A stretch of DNA of 64,000 nt from Bedellia somnulentella (lineage: Eukaryota; Arthropoda; Insecta; Lepidoptera; Bedelliidae). This document shows, one piece after another, positions 10,285-22,165 of this stretch. The notes under the pieces were generated by a model that was not told the DNA's origin, ran no database searches, and saw only the letters and a list, made by a program, of their open reading frames with translations. Where the stretch lies: the NCBI GenBank assembly GCA_963576735.1, contig OY755171.1:8680001-8744000 (forward strand), written 5' to 3'. The position numbers and the translations under genes are program-made. Within the stretch, counting starts at the first letter, position 1; each line of letters starts with the position of its first letter.

Positions 10285-12301
10285 AAAAGTAATCATTTGT
10301 GTGCCTGAAATGAATAGGCTCCGAAATCAATCATCTAGTTTTTAAATTGTTTATAAGGTTATTTTTTTTATCAACAATCTCTAGAAGAAACATATTTCAT
10401 ATATCATCACGACGTATATCATGAAAAATAGGTGTAACAAAAAATATAAGGAAGAATAAGATTACTAATATACTTATGAAGACGTAGACAAAAAATCTAG
10501 TAAATACATACAGTTTCAAGTTTAGTTCATAAAAGATGTAGTGAAATATATTTTCAAGTAGGTAATAAGTGAGTATTACACTACAGGATATACAGAGAAT
10601 CGTAGCAGGTAAAGGAGTAGTGTTAAAGAAGTTAGTCTTAGTTAGATTATCACAGTGTTATATACTTTGAGGAACCCGTACATTATTATTTACTGAATCT
10701 TACACCTAAAGAATGAGTTATATTTTATGTTCAGAAAATTACTTGATGTTCTGTATTACAATAAATTTTTATTCTCTCTAAAATAATATTATTAATTGTA
10801 ACATTAATGCCAAAACATATTATCGCAAAATTTAACAGAATAAGTCATCAAGAGAGAACATGGAAGGCGCGCTCGGGTATTATAATTTTCATGTAACGGG
10901 TTTACGAGACGCGACAAACTAGGACAAAGTAGGCACCGGGGCACACAAATGAGTATTCAGACCCAATATATTTTAATCAAGCCACTATATATGTGCCTGT
11001 CCACCTACTTGCTGGTAATTATAATGCGGATTTGTGGACATTTCTGTTCGTTTTAATGTAATTAACTGGAACATTTTGGGAAGTCATAAAGCGAGAGAAA
11101 TGTTTGTATAGTTTATTGTGGTACTGTATGTTTGTCTATGATTTTATACTGCTTAGGGGATTGAGTTCATAATATTATATTCAATTTTTTTTACCGTTGC
11201 ATTAGGAAGCGATTAGGGTAAACGTGGATGGTTTGTTGGTCGGCCGGTTGGTTGTTGGTAGAAAACGGTTATTAGTAATGATGAAAGTCCGAAGGTGGGA
11301 ATATATTAAATTTGAATAGAATAGTTGTTGTTAAGCAAAAAGGGCTGACGTTAAATCATCAATTAGCACAGAATTGCATGGTTTTGAGATATGTTGTTGA
11401 TATAATGAAAATTAGGATCAACCATTTTATTTTTGAGAAATGTTGGATACGGTACAAGTTTTATCGTCCCAATGTCTGTATCTTGGCCTTAAAAAAGTCC
11501 TCAATTATATCTGTGTATACCATCAAAATTCAGATGAGACTATAGGGAAAAAAAACAGTTGAACATAAGTTACAATATACAAATTTAAATGAGCCCATTA
11601 TCGTAAAATTTCGTAAAGTTCTAGTAAGGTGGAAAAATAGCTATCAAAATATAGTTTAGAATATGTTCTTTAAGGCTTACAATTATCTCAACCACATGTG
11701 AAATTAACAAAAAAATTATTACGTTTTGTCTCTGGTTTTTTTTAATTTAAAATATTTTGTATATCGTTTTGGCAAATCATTGTTGTTAATCAATAACCAA
11801 AGAAATTTAACATAATATAGGTGTCTGCCAAAACAACAATCAAACGAACTATTCTCAGCACAAAAAACAAGTTTTTATTTCAAATAAAACAATTAAAACT
11901 CTTTTGCTCTCAGCACGGCAACAGAAAATTCAGTCTTAATTAAGTTTCACTGTTCACTTCGCGTCGTTGATTCGTAATCGAATAAACGAATACTTTGGAA
12001 ACTTCAAAAAACACTTAAAACCAATCACTGTTTCAATTGAATTACCCTTTTCCTATTAGCTTAATGAGGGCAATGTTCCGATCGCGCAATATTACTATTA
12101 AATAAATTAAACTGGTATAAAAGCTTTTAAAAATGCTTATATTCACCAGGGATGGAAAGTCAGCCGAAAGACATCGGAATAAGAGTGAAAAGGGATATTT
12201 CGATAAACGGAGCAGTAAATAGCCTGATAACTGTTTAGTAAGTATGCGTTTTTTTAAACCGACTACATAAATCCGAGATTTATTTAAAATTTCATAAATA
12301 C
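10285..12301. other. 2 kb of AT-rich DNA without recognised features
   Basis: Read on both strands; the 77-codon frame at 11312-11545 has no recognisable domain. No within-window repeat matches seen. Confidence 0.45.
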
Positions 12302-12389
12302 GTTGTTAACGGTGAGGGAAAACATCGGTAAGGAAACCCACATGGCCGAGTTTTACTTAGTCATGTGACAGTGTATTCGTACAAAATGA
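12302..12389 (+). mobile_element. SINE-T internal fragment
   Basis: Matches only the family centre, from GTTAACGGTGAGGGAAAACA to GTGTATTCGTACAAAA; both ends are lost. Confidence 0.65.
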
Positions 12390-12396
12390 CGACATA

Positions 12397-12543
12397 ATGA
12401 AAGTATGAAGAGTATAAGAGCAGGTATAAAAAATATTGATGGATGTAAACGAAGCAAGAAAGGTTTGCCAGGATCGTAAAAATTGGCGATAGTTTCTGCT
12501 TAACCCAAAGGGAAATAATGGCGTGAATATATGTATGTATGTA
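12397..12543 (+). mobile_element. RTE LINE 3' end fragment
   Basis: Matches the reverse complement of the RTE copy at 37063-37790, covering the last codons (DVNEARKVCQDRKNWR-like) and the tail GGCGTGAATATATGTATGTA. It abuts the SINE-T fragment directly. Confidence 0.65.
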
Positions 12544-12791
12544 AATAATGAATTTTGGATGGTGTGTTCTATACGTAAATATTGTCCTAGATAAATATAC
12601 ATTTATGGTCAGGTAGTAAATCTGTAAATATTACGGATTGGCGAGACTGATTCTTATAATACTTTGTGTTAATATGCAGTAGGCCTAAAATTAAAGCCTT
12701 CGATCACATCCTAAAGCCGATTTACATGCATCATAAACATGGCACACTCGTCAAAGATCATCTGCCAGTCATTTAAAATAAACTTAAATGA

Positions 12792-13164
12792 CAACCGTGA
12801 TAGCTCAACCCGGGTAGAACACCAGTTATCGTGCAAGCGACTAGTGTTCAAATCCCGGGTCGGGCCTACACCAATTTGTCTTTTCTAAAAACATATGTGT
12901 GGTTAATTTATCAAGGTTGTTAACGGTGAGGGAAAACATCGTGAGGAAATCCACATGGCTGAGTTGTACTTAGTCATGTGACAGTGAATTCATACAAAAC
13001 GGCTATGGGCCTGCCCCCTATCACGTGATATATCACTGTCCATGCAAAACGTGAGTACTCTGAACACCAGGTGACAAAGTCACGTGATGTTTAGAAGTAT
13101 TAGTACCTCTGCCAAACCCTTCGGGGATAATCGGCGTGAACGTTTATGTTAATATTACATGTTA
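12792..13164 (+). mobile_element. SINE-T copy, subfamily B
   Basis: Head TGATAGCTCAACCCGGGTAG and B-box-like GTGTTCAAATCCC, family body, degenerate TTATG tail. TTAAATGA is duplicated at 12784-12791 and 13165-13172. Subfamily B differs from A in the segment after the CACGTGAGTACACTGTC motif (ACCAGGTGACAAAGTCACGT instead of CTAGATGGCGCTTG). Confidence 0.8.
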
Positions 13165-13172
13165 TTAAATGA

Positions 13173-13568
13173 TACGGGACAGCTCCATTTTTAAGGTTTG
13201 ATCGTGATTCGGCTACCTACCCCTAGCGTAGATAAACTACACAAATTTTCTTTTTCGAATATCCAATAAAACCGCCAATAATTAAAAAAAAAATTAAGAT
13301 CTCAATATTTTTGAGGTCCAAAGTTGGAGGAAGTCGTTCGACCTCAAAAAAGGGTTGCAATAACACTCGATTTAACTGTGGAAACCCGCAATTTCCGCGA
13401 GACTGTCCTTTACGGAACTTTATTTGTATCGATTCGTTTGCGGACACTTTGTTTTTTACAAAGGATAGAACGTTTCGCTGCTTAGTTGTTATTTTATTGT
13501 ATTATGATAATTAATATTTACATATTATTTTGTGTTCTAACGTCTCATAAATTTTAAAATAGTCACGG
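13173..13568. other. Unassigned DNA with a zinc-knuckle-like plus-strand frame
   Basis: The plus-strand frame 13311-13514 contains RFNCGNPQFPRDCP, which resembles a retrotransposon gag knuckle (CFNCGxxGHxxRDCP) with the first Cys and the His lost. This is the only hint of an LTR-type element in the window and may be chance. Confidence 0.25.
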
Positions 13569-13655
13569 AAAAGTGTTAAGCTCTGCCGTGGGAGCGCGGA
13601 TCAAGCGATAGAGAGGCGGTAGCAAGGGCAGCGTTATGTCAGTTTCTTCTTTGCC
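13569..13655. repeat. Left copy of a diverged 85-90-bp direct repeat
   Basis: GAAAAGTG, then AAGCGATA-GAGAG, GGCGGTAGCAAGGGCAG and TTTCTTCT occur here and again at 13946-14036, bracketing a SINE-R. Confidence 0.6.
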
Positions 13656-13659
13656 TGTG

Positions 13660-13920
13660 CCGTGTAGTGTCGGCTTAGAATGTCACTAACCCTTTCTACC
13701 CACGGGTGACATTAAAGGTGACTAAGGGTTATCGGGGCTTTTTAAGCGACTTTTGGGCGATGCGGTTGGAAACCCATCACCAACGATACTTTATGTCCAC
13801 CATCTTGGCCCCTATCAACTTCCAAATGTGTCTGAAGAACTTTCTGATTCTGAAGCTGGCTGAAGATGGCTACCCCTTTTTGGGATTTATAGCCGTGAGT
13901 ATATGTATGTATGTATGTAA
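13660..13920 (+). mobile_element. SINE-R copy, full length
   Basis: Head GCCGTGTAGTGTCGGCTTAG through the tail GAGTATATGTATGTATGTAT. It has a short tandem duplication near 13853 (AGCTGGCTGAAGATGGCT). Confidence 0.8.
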
Positions 13921-13945
13921 ATTCAAAAACGCCAGTTACAGACAC

Positions 13946-14036
13946 TGAAAAGTGACAAGTTTTGCAGAGAGAGCGCAGATAAAGCGATATAGAGAGAGGT
14001 AGGCGGTAGCAAGGGCAGTGTTATATCAATTTCTTC
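13946..14036. repeat. Right copy of a diverged 85-90-bp direct repeat
   Basis: Second copy of the block at 13569-13655, about 80 percent similar by eye with small insertions. It is too long and too diverged to be a target duplication. Confidence 0.6.
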
Positions 14037-14183
14037 TGTGTCGGTTTTCTAATAAAGTTATTACCTAAAATGGTTTTAATATTATAAGGGTTTTTAAACA
14101 TACACTATTTTCTACACTTGGTTAAATACGTAAAAGCGTAAGTTTGCGTCACCATTGGCACCTTTTCACACGTCTCGCCTCCT

Positions 14184-14318
14184 GATTATCTATCTTTAGC
14201 GACCGTCGATAGGCAAGTTGCAAGAATATTGCTGTCAATGTCATAGATTTGTATGTGATTTGACACTTTGACAGCGACAATACTGCGATACAATCGCGGT
14301 CGCTAAAGATACATAATC
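14184..14318. mobile_element. 135-bp foldback MITE
   Basis: GATTATCTATCTTTAGCGACCG at 14184-14205 is inverted at 14297-14318 with one mismatch in 22. Inner sequences (AATATTGCTGTCAATGTCA and TGACAGCGACAATACT) extend the hairpin imperfectly. Confidence 0.65.
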
Positions 14319-16315
14319 TGCCCCCCGGTTGCCAATAACTAATAACTAACTAAATCCTAGTTCACTCTGGTCCCTTCGCTATGTGCGTCCAGATATATAA
14401 CAAAATAAATGCTAATAAAATAGTTACGGCCACTAGTAAAACATCAAAAATACGACAGTTAAAGCTGTACCTCGTTCAAAAATGCTTTTATTCTGTTAAT
14501 GATTTTCTACAAGACTGATATCCGTAAGTTAACTGACATTCTATAAACACACACATAATTACTTCAAACAACCTACCTCACATACAACTACCTAGTCACA
14601 CAAACCTATTAACAACTAACATATACTTAACGCAATACATATAATTATAAATATATATTATTATTAAGATACCTAGTTGTTTAAGCTAATACAATATGTT
14701 TAAAAAAGAAAAGAAGATATCTTTGTTATCTAATGTTTAAATTTAAATGTTCTTTTGTAAATTATTTTAAGGCATTGCAATGCCCTTGCAGGGCTCATGT
14801 TACGGCTACTTCTATAAATTGTACCACCTATGTATACCACATGAAGCAATAAACGAATATGAATGAATATGACTAGAGTTTTCACACGGTTTGACGCAGT
14901 TTATACGGCAAGACAAAAAAATATTAAATAGTTTATTTAAAAAGAAAAGGAACAATATGGAGTTAGTAAAATGTCATTTTTTCTTTAACATGTTTTTTTT
15001 TATTTAAATTTACTTTGCAAAGATTTTCTGCCAAAACAACGCTAGTTTCACATAATTATAAGTATTATAACATGTTATCTATCTAAAAAACCAATCTCTT
15101 ATCATGTGAACCATTATTACCCAGACCATTTCCAGAAAATAACGAAGAAAGCCAATATATAGATATCGCCATGTGCGTGTTGGGTCTTTGTTGGTCATAC
15201 ATTAGCTACTTGGCCGCTACCGATTAAACGGAAACCAGGACGTGTGAAAAGGCACTTAGACTTTACTTACAGAGGCAACTTCTGACTAAATATGTGGGTC
15301 TATTAGAAATAAATGTTTTGTTTAGTTTTTTTGAGAAATGGTGTGACATTATAGACTCGAACCCAAACATTATATTAGTTTTAATATAAAAACTTAAAAA
15401 TATTCCCTTATATTTTGGATCTTTTGTAATGAAAATCATATGAATGTATTTATGTCTTTAAAATGATTTAGAAATAGGCATACATTTACGAGGATTGTAT
15501 AAACTAAAGGACACATTGTGCATTGGAGGAGGTCCGATTCTATTTTCCACCTATGTATCTGCATCTGAGTCCGCGCTTTTTCTTCTGAACTACCAAGTTA
15601 TGACGTAATCAAAGACAAAATATTTGCTAATACTAAAACAGGATTTCTTATAATTATAATGAGTGAGAATATAGCTCAAATATACCACGTTAGCAATTGC
15701 ATGCGTAAAACGAAGCCCTAATGCACATCAAATATCTCAAATCTAACATGAACGAACAGTTATCAACTGAAAATAGGTTTCTATACGCTAAAATTGCATT
15801 TTCGGATCATTGGTGAAAATTGACAGTGACAGTATTTGATACGATCTCATTTATTCGTAGGCTCATTGAATTTATTGGTCTAGCTTAGACACTATATAGG
15901 TTTATACACCTACCTATGATTACGGCCACAATCCCAAAACGAGGTACCCAAAGAACTCCTTGCAGGCTGTAATTGAGCAAAAATAAAAAAAAATGAATTT
16001 TCAAGCGTTACAAGGTATGAAAATTCTTTCTTCTTTGTTTCAATCGAGTTGAATACTCCGTGCACCTATCTAAGCTGCGAGAAACATTTGAATTTCATCC
16101 ATCCTTGCTCGAAGTGCACATAAACTGTTGAATGAGAAACTCGTTGTATAAACTTCCCGTTTTGTCTGTTAACCCTTTGAACATTTCACGAGAGCGACAC
16201 ATCGGGATACACAAAGAATATAGACAAACAAGAGAAGTATTGCGTTGGTGCTGCGGTACTGTGGTTCCGATGGTTTAATACTAAGGGTTTTCTTTACATC
16301 TAATTATATATTCAA
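14319..16315. other. Mostly unassigned AT-rich DNA; possible LINE tail near 14770-14875
   Basis: The stretch 14770-14875 ends in AATAAACGAATATGAATGAA, which looks like the polyadenylation-like tail of a plus-strand LINE or SINE. CCTTTTCACACGTC at 14161-14174 recurs inverted at 15239-15252 and could bound a 1.1-kb element that includes the MITE. The rest shows nothing. Confidence 0.35.
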
Positions 16316-18097
16316 CTAGCAGCCCGTCCCGGCTTCGCTCGGGCATAAATTATCATTAACATTTTGTTTTTTATTTTATTACATGTATTATTATTTTAAT
16401 ATTTTTTTTTTAAGTTTTAAGCTATGTTATGTTTTTTTGTATTTATATTTAGATATATTTTTAATAATTTATTTTTGTTATTTTTCTTAATGAGTAATTA
16501 CGTCAAAAGCACAAAGACATTGTTTTATTTTGTGGCAGCAAAATAAATAGATGTTCAGGGGCTCCCACCCGCGACAGGCCAACGTACAGTTGACCGTGAG
16601 TAAAACAATTCTTTCGCAGGTCAATCCCTACTAATTTGAAGGTTTTGCCTTGGGACTTATTAATTGTTAAAGCAAAAGATGTTTTAACCGGAAATTGTAG
16701 CCGTTTAAATGGAATTGGCAGATCAGTTGGGATCATCGGTATATGAGCTAATTGACCGGCTGCTGGGCCAGTGATAATAGTCGCTACAATTAAATTTTGC
16801 TTTAACTCTTTGATAAGCAGCCTCGTGCCGTTGCACATGCTCGGAGGGCTTAAATTTCTCAAAAGCATGATTGGGATTTAACGTCAATTCATGTCGTGGC
16901 AATCCAGAAGGGGTCAGGGAATTTAAAAATTCCTGTGGATAATGAACTGCATCTTCAATATTAGTTACAGTGTCGATCGATTTGTAGTTTGTTATTTGCC
17001 CGGGGACTTTTTAAATAATAAGATTATTTATTTCGTTGACCGTATCATTCTTAGGTGACTATTGCCTTAGAACACAACCAATTAAAGTCTTTTTCGTGCA
17101 AATTCTCGATATCAGGGTATACTGCATCTATTAAATTTTCCAAATTATGGACTATCTGGCCTAGGGGCTCATCCAGAAGAATGTCACTATAACCGCTAAA
17201 ATTTGGAGCAGGGAAAATTCCTTCCCCAAGTTTTAGCAGTTGTTGAGGAAAATCACTGCCTGTAATTCCATGAAGATGAGATATTAGTTTGTAATTTTAA
17301 TGTTTCAATCGAAGTCCATAAGGGAGACGATTTGCATGCTTTAATGATATCTGCTCGCGTACCTCTGTTAACAACAGGCAGAGTCTGTCGGAAATCTCCA
17401 GCAAATACAAAAGTAATTCCGCCCATGACTGCAGAGGAGTTCCTAAGATCTTTTAAGGTTCTATCTACAGCCTCTATATGTGCTCTATGGCTCATCGTGC
17501 ATTCGTCCCACATAATTATTGAGGCGCCTTGTAGTAATTTACCAAGAGGACCGTTTTTGCGGATAGAACATGTACCCCTCCCGTACCCCTTCGTGACGCC
17601 TGCAACAACTTACTATGCATAGCTAACCGAGCGGAGTTTTATCTATTTTTTTAATTAGAGATAACTTTCGAATGGAATGTTCGAATTGAATAATTCAAAA
17701 AGTAATATAAGGGTATTGAAGTAGTCTGAAATAATTTATACGTTTTTTTATAAGGATTAGATAGGTACAAATAAAGAGCCTTTTCTAAAGCAGGATATTA
17801 ATTTAATTTTTAAATAGTTTTATATAATGACGCTTGTTGTGAGATAACTATAATAGTTAGAGACATGCTGTCGCGGCATTTTTGTTATTTTTTTTAAAAC
17901 CTGGGGTTACATTTTTGAAGTTTACGTAAGGATCCCTAATTTTTTTGAAAATGAAATATAGCCTATGTCACTCGGGAATAGTGTAGCAGCAAAACAGTGA
18001 AATAATTTTTCAAATCCGTCCAGTAGTTTTGGAGCCTATTCAATACAAACAAACAAACAAAAAATCAAACCTTTCCTCTTTATAATATTGGTATAGA
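16316..18097 (-). mobile_element. Helitron with degenerate helicase gene
   Basis: On the minus strand the element starts TCTATACCAATATTATAAAG (18097) and ends CGGGACGGGCTGCTAG (16316), with A on the 5' side (18098) and T on the 3' side (16315). TC at one end, CTRR at the other and insertion between A and T are the Helitron hallmarks. A GC-rich hairpin (GCCCG and CGGGC) lies just inside the 3' end. The interior carries part of a Pif1-like helicase but no replication initiator (Rep) domain, so this is a deletion derivative. Confidence 0.85.
16503..17622 (-). pseudogene. Helitron Pif1-type helicase, C-terminal half, frameshifted
   Basis: Minus-strand coding similarity runs from about 17600 to the stop at 16503. 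In order: a region before Walker B (CSIRKNGPLGKLLQGAS), Walker B MWDECTM, motif III FAGDFRQTLPVV, a middle part (SLTPSGLPRHEL), MLLRNLSPPSMCNGTRL, then FALTINKSQGKT and GQLYVGLSRV (motifs V and VI). Walker A and the Rep nuclease are absent. The frame breaks at about 17280, near 17050 and at 16868-16870, so no full protein is made. The helicase would unwind DNA during rolling-circle transposition in an intact Helitron. Confidence 0.8.
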
Positions 18098-18104
18098 TAA
18101 AACA

Positions 18105-18205
18105 TATACACGGCCATAAATCCCAAAAAGGGGTAGGCAGAGCTTCAGAGCTAGAAACTTCTCATCCACATTTGGAAGTTGATAGGCGATAAGATGGTAT
18201 ATGAT
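18105..18205 (-). mobile_element. SINE-R 3' fragment
   Basis: Minus-strand 3' part only: CACGGCCATAAATCCCAAAA, GGGGTAGGCAGAGC, ending in the TTGATAGG-ATAAGATGG region. It lies 7 bp from the Helitron end. Confidence 0.6.
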
Positions 18206-19538
18206 GATGTGCAATAAAATTAATTGAAAGCATGCTATGAGTCACAGTGATACGCAATATGAGTCTCATAGATATGAATTACAGCAACCTTTTTAACATA
18301 TATAATAGTCTAGATACACGTATGCAAGATAATACTATTAAAATAATTCCGCCTTCCTAAAACCATGCCAATCCAAACTGAAATACAGTTGACAAATCTA
18401 GTTTGATTTGTATTTATGCTTACAACTGAGTAGTGCTAGTCTTTGTGTTCCGAGAAAGATATTCAACAGTTAATTTCAGCAAATCAAAGAGACAGTAGCG
18501 GTGTTTACATCAGTTGATGTCTTTGTTCCTAGAAAACAGTTCGAGTTCAGCTTTGTGTACTATTGTTGTTACGTAAATACGAATTAAGAGGCCTTCAAGC
18601 CGTGCTACACAGAAGAAAAGGTTGCAGTTCTTTTTGCAGTATTAAATAGAGGAAAGATATTTTTTAATAAGGATTGTTGATGTTGTGTTATCAACAGCAT
18701 CATCCTCCCAACTTTTTAGTTAGTTTTGTGGGAACAGCAAAGATATACTGGCCAGTACACCCTGCTGTGTACCAACTTATAATTTGTTTCTATGCTAAAC
18801 TCGAAAAACTCTTACACTCCACGATGTAGGAATATGAGTGAGACGCGATGTGCGAGTGAGTCCGCAGTAGTGTGTGCTCTAGCATGACTCCCACAGTTTT
18901 AATTAATATCCTATAATTAAATGAGAATTAAGGAAAATGCAAAATTTGTCAAAAAAAATAATAACATGTGGCATTTAGCATTTATAGTAAGTGGACGCCG
19001 GACGAAGTGTCCGCATACAATAGTTACTTTGACACTCAGGAATGCTACCAGCATAACCCAAATTCTTTCACTATTGAACAATACTTTATCTGAATAATAT
19101 GCACTTCTCAATTACAATATATAATGATACCTTTATAGATAAATATATGAAATAGATCGAATTAAAATTACAGAATTTTTATAAAACTTAAATTTCCTCA
19201 TAAATTTTAATAATTGAGCTGAAATTTATAGTATCTAAATTCTCTGAATCAAGCAACTGTTTCATTTATTTTAACATTGAGACGGATAGGTCTATGACGA
19301 CAACAAAGTTAAATTAAAAACTGTGAAATTTAAAACAAAAAGTCACCGTCTGGTAACAAACTGCTTTAAATGCTGAAAATCAGAAATATAATTATATTTA
19401 TGAGCAGAAAAAACACTATACCTTGAAGCAAAACATACTCTATGCTATCTGTGCTACGCAGGCAACTTTAACCGTATAGTTTTTCTTCTGAAAGTAACTT
19501 ACAACATGCTTAAAAAACACTATTTTACAACTCTAATT
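18206..19538. other. 1.3 kb of unassigned AT-rich DNA
   Basis: No repeat match within the window and no credible coding frame; the 64-codon minus frame at 18917-19111 is unremarkable. Confidence 0.45.
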
Positions 19539-19550
19539 CTATTGTTATCA

Positions 19551-19924
19551 TAACATAAACATATAATAACATAAACGTTCACGCCGAATATCCCCGAGGG
19601 GGTTGGCAGAGGTACTAATACTTCTGAACATCACGTGACTTTGTCACCTGGTGTTCAGAGTACCCACGTTTTGCATGGACAGTGTACTCACGTGATAGGG
19701 GGCAGGCCTATCGCCGTTTTGTACGAATACACTGTCACATGACTAAGTGCAACTCAGCCATGTGGGTTTCCTCACGATGTTTTCCCTTTCCGTTAACAAC
19801 CATGATAAATTAACCACACTTATGTCTTTAGAAAAGACAAATTGGTGTAGGCCCGACCCGGGATTTGAACACTAGTCGCTTGCACGTCAACCGGTGTTCT
19901 ACCCACTGAGCTATCACGTCGTCA
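19551..19924 (-). mobile_element. SINE-T copy, subfamily B
   Basis: Full copy with head at 19924 and CATAA-type tail at 19551. A 12-bp duplication, CTATTGTTATCA, stands at 19539-19550 and 19925-19936. Confidence 0.85.
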
Positions 19925-19936
19925 CTATTGTTATCA

Positions 19937-20544
19937 ATCGACTTCAAAAAAGGATTCAATGGAAATGAGTACCTCACTCATTTCCATTGTTTGTTTTTCT
20001 CTTATGTATGTTATTTTTATGTGCGATTACGCCCTTATTAGATAAAAGATATTTAAAGTTGTTTTTCAAAAATATCAAGTGGCTGTGAAGGCGCTTCTAT
20101 TTTTGTTTTAAAAGACAAACATTTATGGGACTGACTTTGAACAACATTTTTTTTGCCATCGTTTTTTATTAGGCTCGGAATACAATGGAGAATAGTATGC
20201 AATAGTATATTTTTGGTGTCAAAAGTTGCATAACTTTTTATCTCTACTCTAGTTTTGTACTTCAGGTCCATATTGGCTCACGTGCAATTCTAAATCATAT
20301 TTGTCGTCTTACTAACGATTGTTGTTCATGATTCATGAAAAATTATATTGTACTTTTGTAATTGTCAACTTCATCATTAAAATAAATGTGCAAATCATAA
20401 GTAAACAAAAATGGAACATTCTTAAGTAGAGCAGATAATGTAATCAGTGGAGAAATAAATGTGTGCTAAAATACCTAGTTTAACTAAAACTTATAGTTTT
20501 GGTATGAAACACAGTAACAAAAATATATTATAAAATAAAATAGC
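19937..20544. other. Unassigned AT-rich DNA
   Basis: Nothing recognised apart from a short CTTCAAAAAAGG motif at its left edge. Confidence 0.45.
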
Positions 20545-20880
20545 AGTTTAGTGTCTGCTTAGAATAGAATAGTTTGCCATGTAGTGCCGGCTTAGAAAGT
20601 CGCTACCCCTTTCTACCCACGGGTGTCCTAAGGGGCGACTAAGGGTATTGGGGCTTTTTATTGGATTTTTGGGCGATGCGGTTGGAGACCCATCACCAAA
20701 AACCTTTATTTTTACCATCTTTTCCTCACTCAACTTCTAAAAGTGGCTGAGGAATTTATAATTCCTTAGCTCTGGCTACCCCTTCTAGGGAAATATAGCC
20801 GTGAGTATATGTATGTACGTATGTTAGAATAGCACTAACCCATTCATTTTCGCGGGTTTCGCAAGAGCGACTTACGGCAC
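20545..20880 (+). mobile_element. Outer SINE-R copy split by another SINE-R
   Basis: The head (TTAGTGTCTGCTTAGAATAG) lies at about 20547-20567 and the continuation (TTAGAATAGCACTAACCCATT to CGACTTACGG) at 20824-20880. TTAGAATAG is duplicated at 20559-20567 and 20824-20832 around the inner copy. The remainder of this SINE is lost. Confidence 0.6.
20568..20823 (+). mobile_element. Inner SINE-R copy, full length
   Basis: Head GCCATGTAGTGCCGGCTTAG, complete body and tail GTATATGTATGTACGTATG. It was inserted into the head of an older SINE-R with a 9-bp target duplication. Confidence 0.75.
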
Positions 20881-20905
20881 CCGTATATTTACTTACTTAC
20901 TAACT

Positions 20906-21005
20906 TATACTCACGCCCATTGTTCCCATTGGGGTAGGCAGAGACTATAGATCGCCACTTTGAACGATCCAGGCAAATCTCTTTTTCTTTTCTTTTACGC
21001 ATATT
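20906..21005 (-). mobile_element. RTE LINE 3' end fragment
   Basis: Matches the 3' terminus of the RTE copy at 37063 (TACTCACGCC, CCCATTGGGGTAGGCAGAGA, ATCGCCACTTTG). Confidence 0.65.
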
Positions 21006-21103
21006 TGAAGGTCAATAATTAATATTTATTTATTAATTAATAATTAAACATTAATTTATTATAGTTATTAAAATTAAAATCATAGTAGCATTATATAAAC
21101 ATA

Positions 21104-21240
21104 CTAGTTGACCCGTGCAGCTTTGTCTGCGTGACTGTAGTTCTGTAGTACGTAGTTTCTGTGGTTCAGGTGTGATTGAGTACCAAACATCTAAGCATCC
21201 AAAAATTTTACCCTCCTTTTACCTCTTTAGGGACGAATTT
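21104..21240 (-). mobile_element. Helitron-type 3' end
   Basis: On the minus strand the sequence ends CGCAGACAAAGCTGCACGGG followed by TCAACTAG and then T, as in Helitrons ending CTAG next to T. No matching 5' terminus was found, so only the terminal part is called. Confidence 0.4.
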
Positions 21241-21259
21241 TGGTCTTTTAGTTTTAGTT

Positions 21260-21517
21260 GCTGTGTACTGTCGGCTTAGAATATCACTACCCCATTTGTT
21301 CCGGTGGGTGTACGTAAGAGGCGACTAACGGTATCGGGGCTTTTGAGGGATTTTTGGGCGATGCGGTTGGAGACCCATCACCAACAACCTTTATTTCACC
21401 ATCTTTTTCCCACGCAACTTCTAAAAGTGGCTGAGGAATTTCTAATTCCTTAGCTCTGGCTACCCCTTCTAGGGATTAATAGCCGTGGGTATATGTATGT
21501 ATGTATATTTATGTATG
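21260..21517 (+). mobile_element. SINE-R copy with clear target duplication
   Basis: Full-length copy from GCTGTGTACTGTCGGCTTAG to (GTAT)n. TAGTTTTAGTT is duplicated at 21249-21259 and 21518-21528. This 11-bp duplication shows that the family moves by target-primed reverse transcription as a discrete unit. Confidence 0.85.
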
Positions 21518-21820
21518 TAGTTTTAGTTTATTTATTAATTGTAATCACAAAATAAACATATAAATTTTTATACTTGAATGGACTATGGTGCTCTTTGCCA
21601 TATTTTTCGTGTATCGAGCAACCCACGCTTTTTCATGATTTTCAGCTGATATTGGGATCACATTTCACTTCTTAATTAAATGTGCTGCATAAGCGTGTTT
21701 TTCAGTTTTTTCCAACTATATATATTTATTTAATAGTACACTTTTGTCTTTGGGCTAAATATTTAGCTAAAATTTATAAAGAGCCTTATAAGGGTTATAA
21801 AGCATATTAATAGGTAATTG

Positions 21821-22165
21821 GACGTCATAGCTTAGTTGGTAGAACACCACTTATCGTGCAACTAGTGTTCTAATCCTGGGTCGGGCCTACACCAATTTGT
21901 CTTTTCTAAAGACATATGTGTGGTTTATTTTTCATGGTTGTTAACGCTGAGGGAAAACATCGTGAGGAAACCCACATGGGTGAGTTGTACTTAGTCATGT
22001 GACAGTGTATTCGTACAAAAAGGCGATAGGCCTGTCTCCTATCACGTGAGTACACTGTGCAAGCAAAACGTGGGTATTTTTAACACCAGGTGACAAAGTC
22101 ACGTGATATTTAGAAGTATTAGTACCACGGCCAAACCCTTCGGGGATATTCGGCGTGAACGTTTG
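21821..22165 (+). mobile_element. SINE-T copy, subfamily B, tail lost
   Basis: Head GTCATAGCTTAGTTGGTAGA, B-box-like GTGTTCTAATCC and complete body to CGGCGTGAACGTTTGAG, with no TTATG repeats left. Confidence 0.75.

Noticed and set aside
14157..15255. 1.1-kb element bounded by CCTTTTCACACGTC
   Set aside because: Only 14 bp match exactly and no target duplication is visible, so it is mentioned in a region note but not called as an element.
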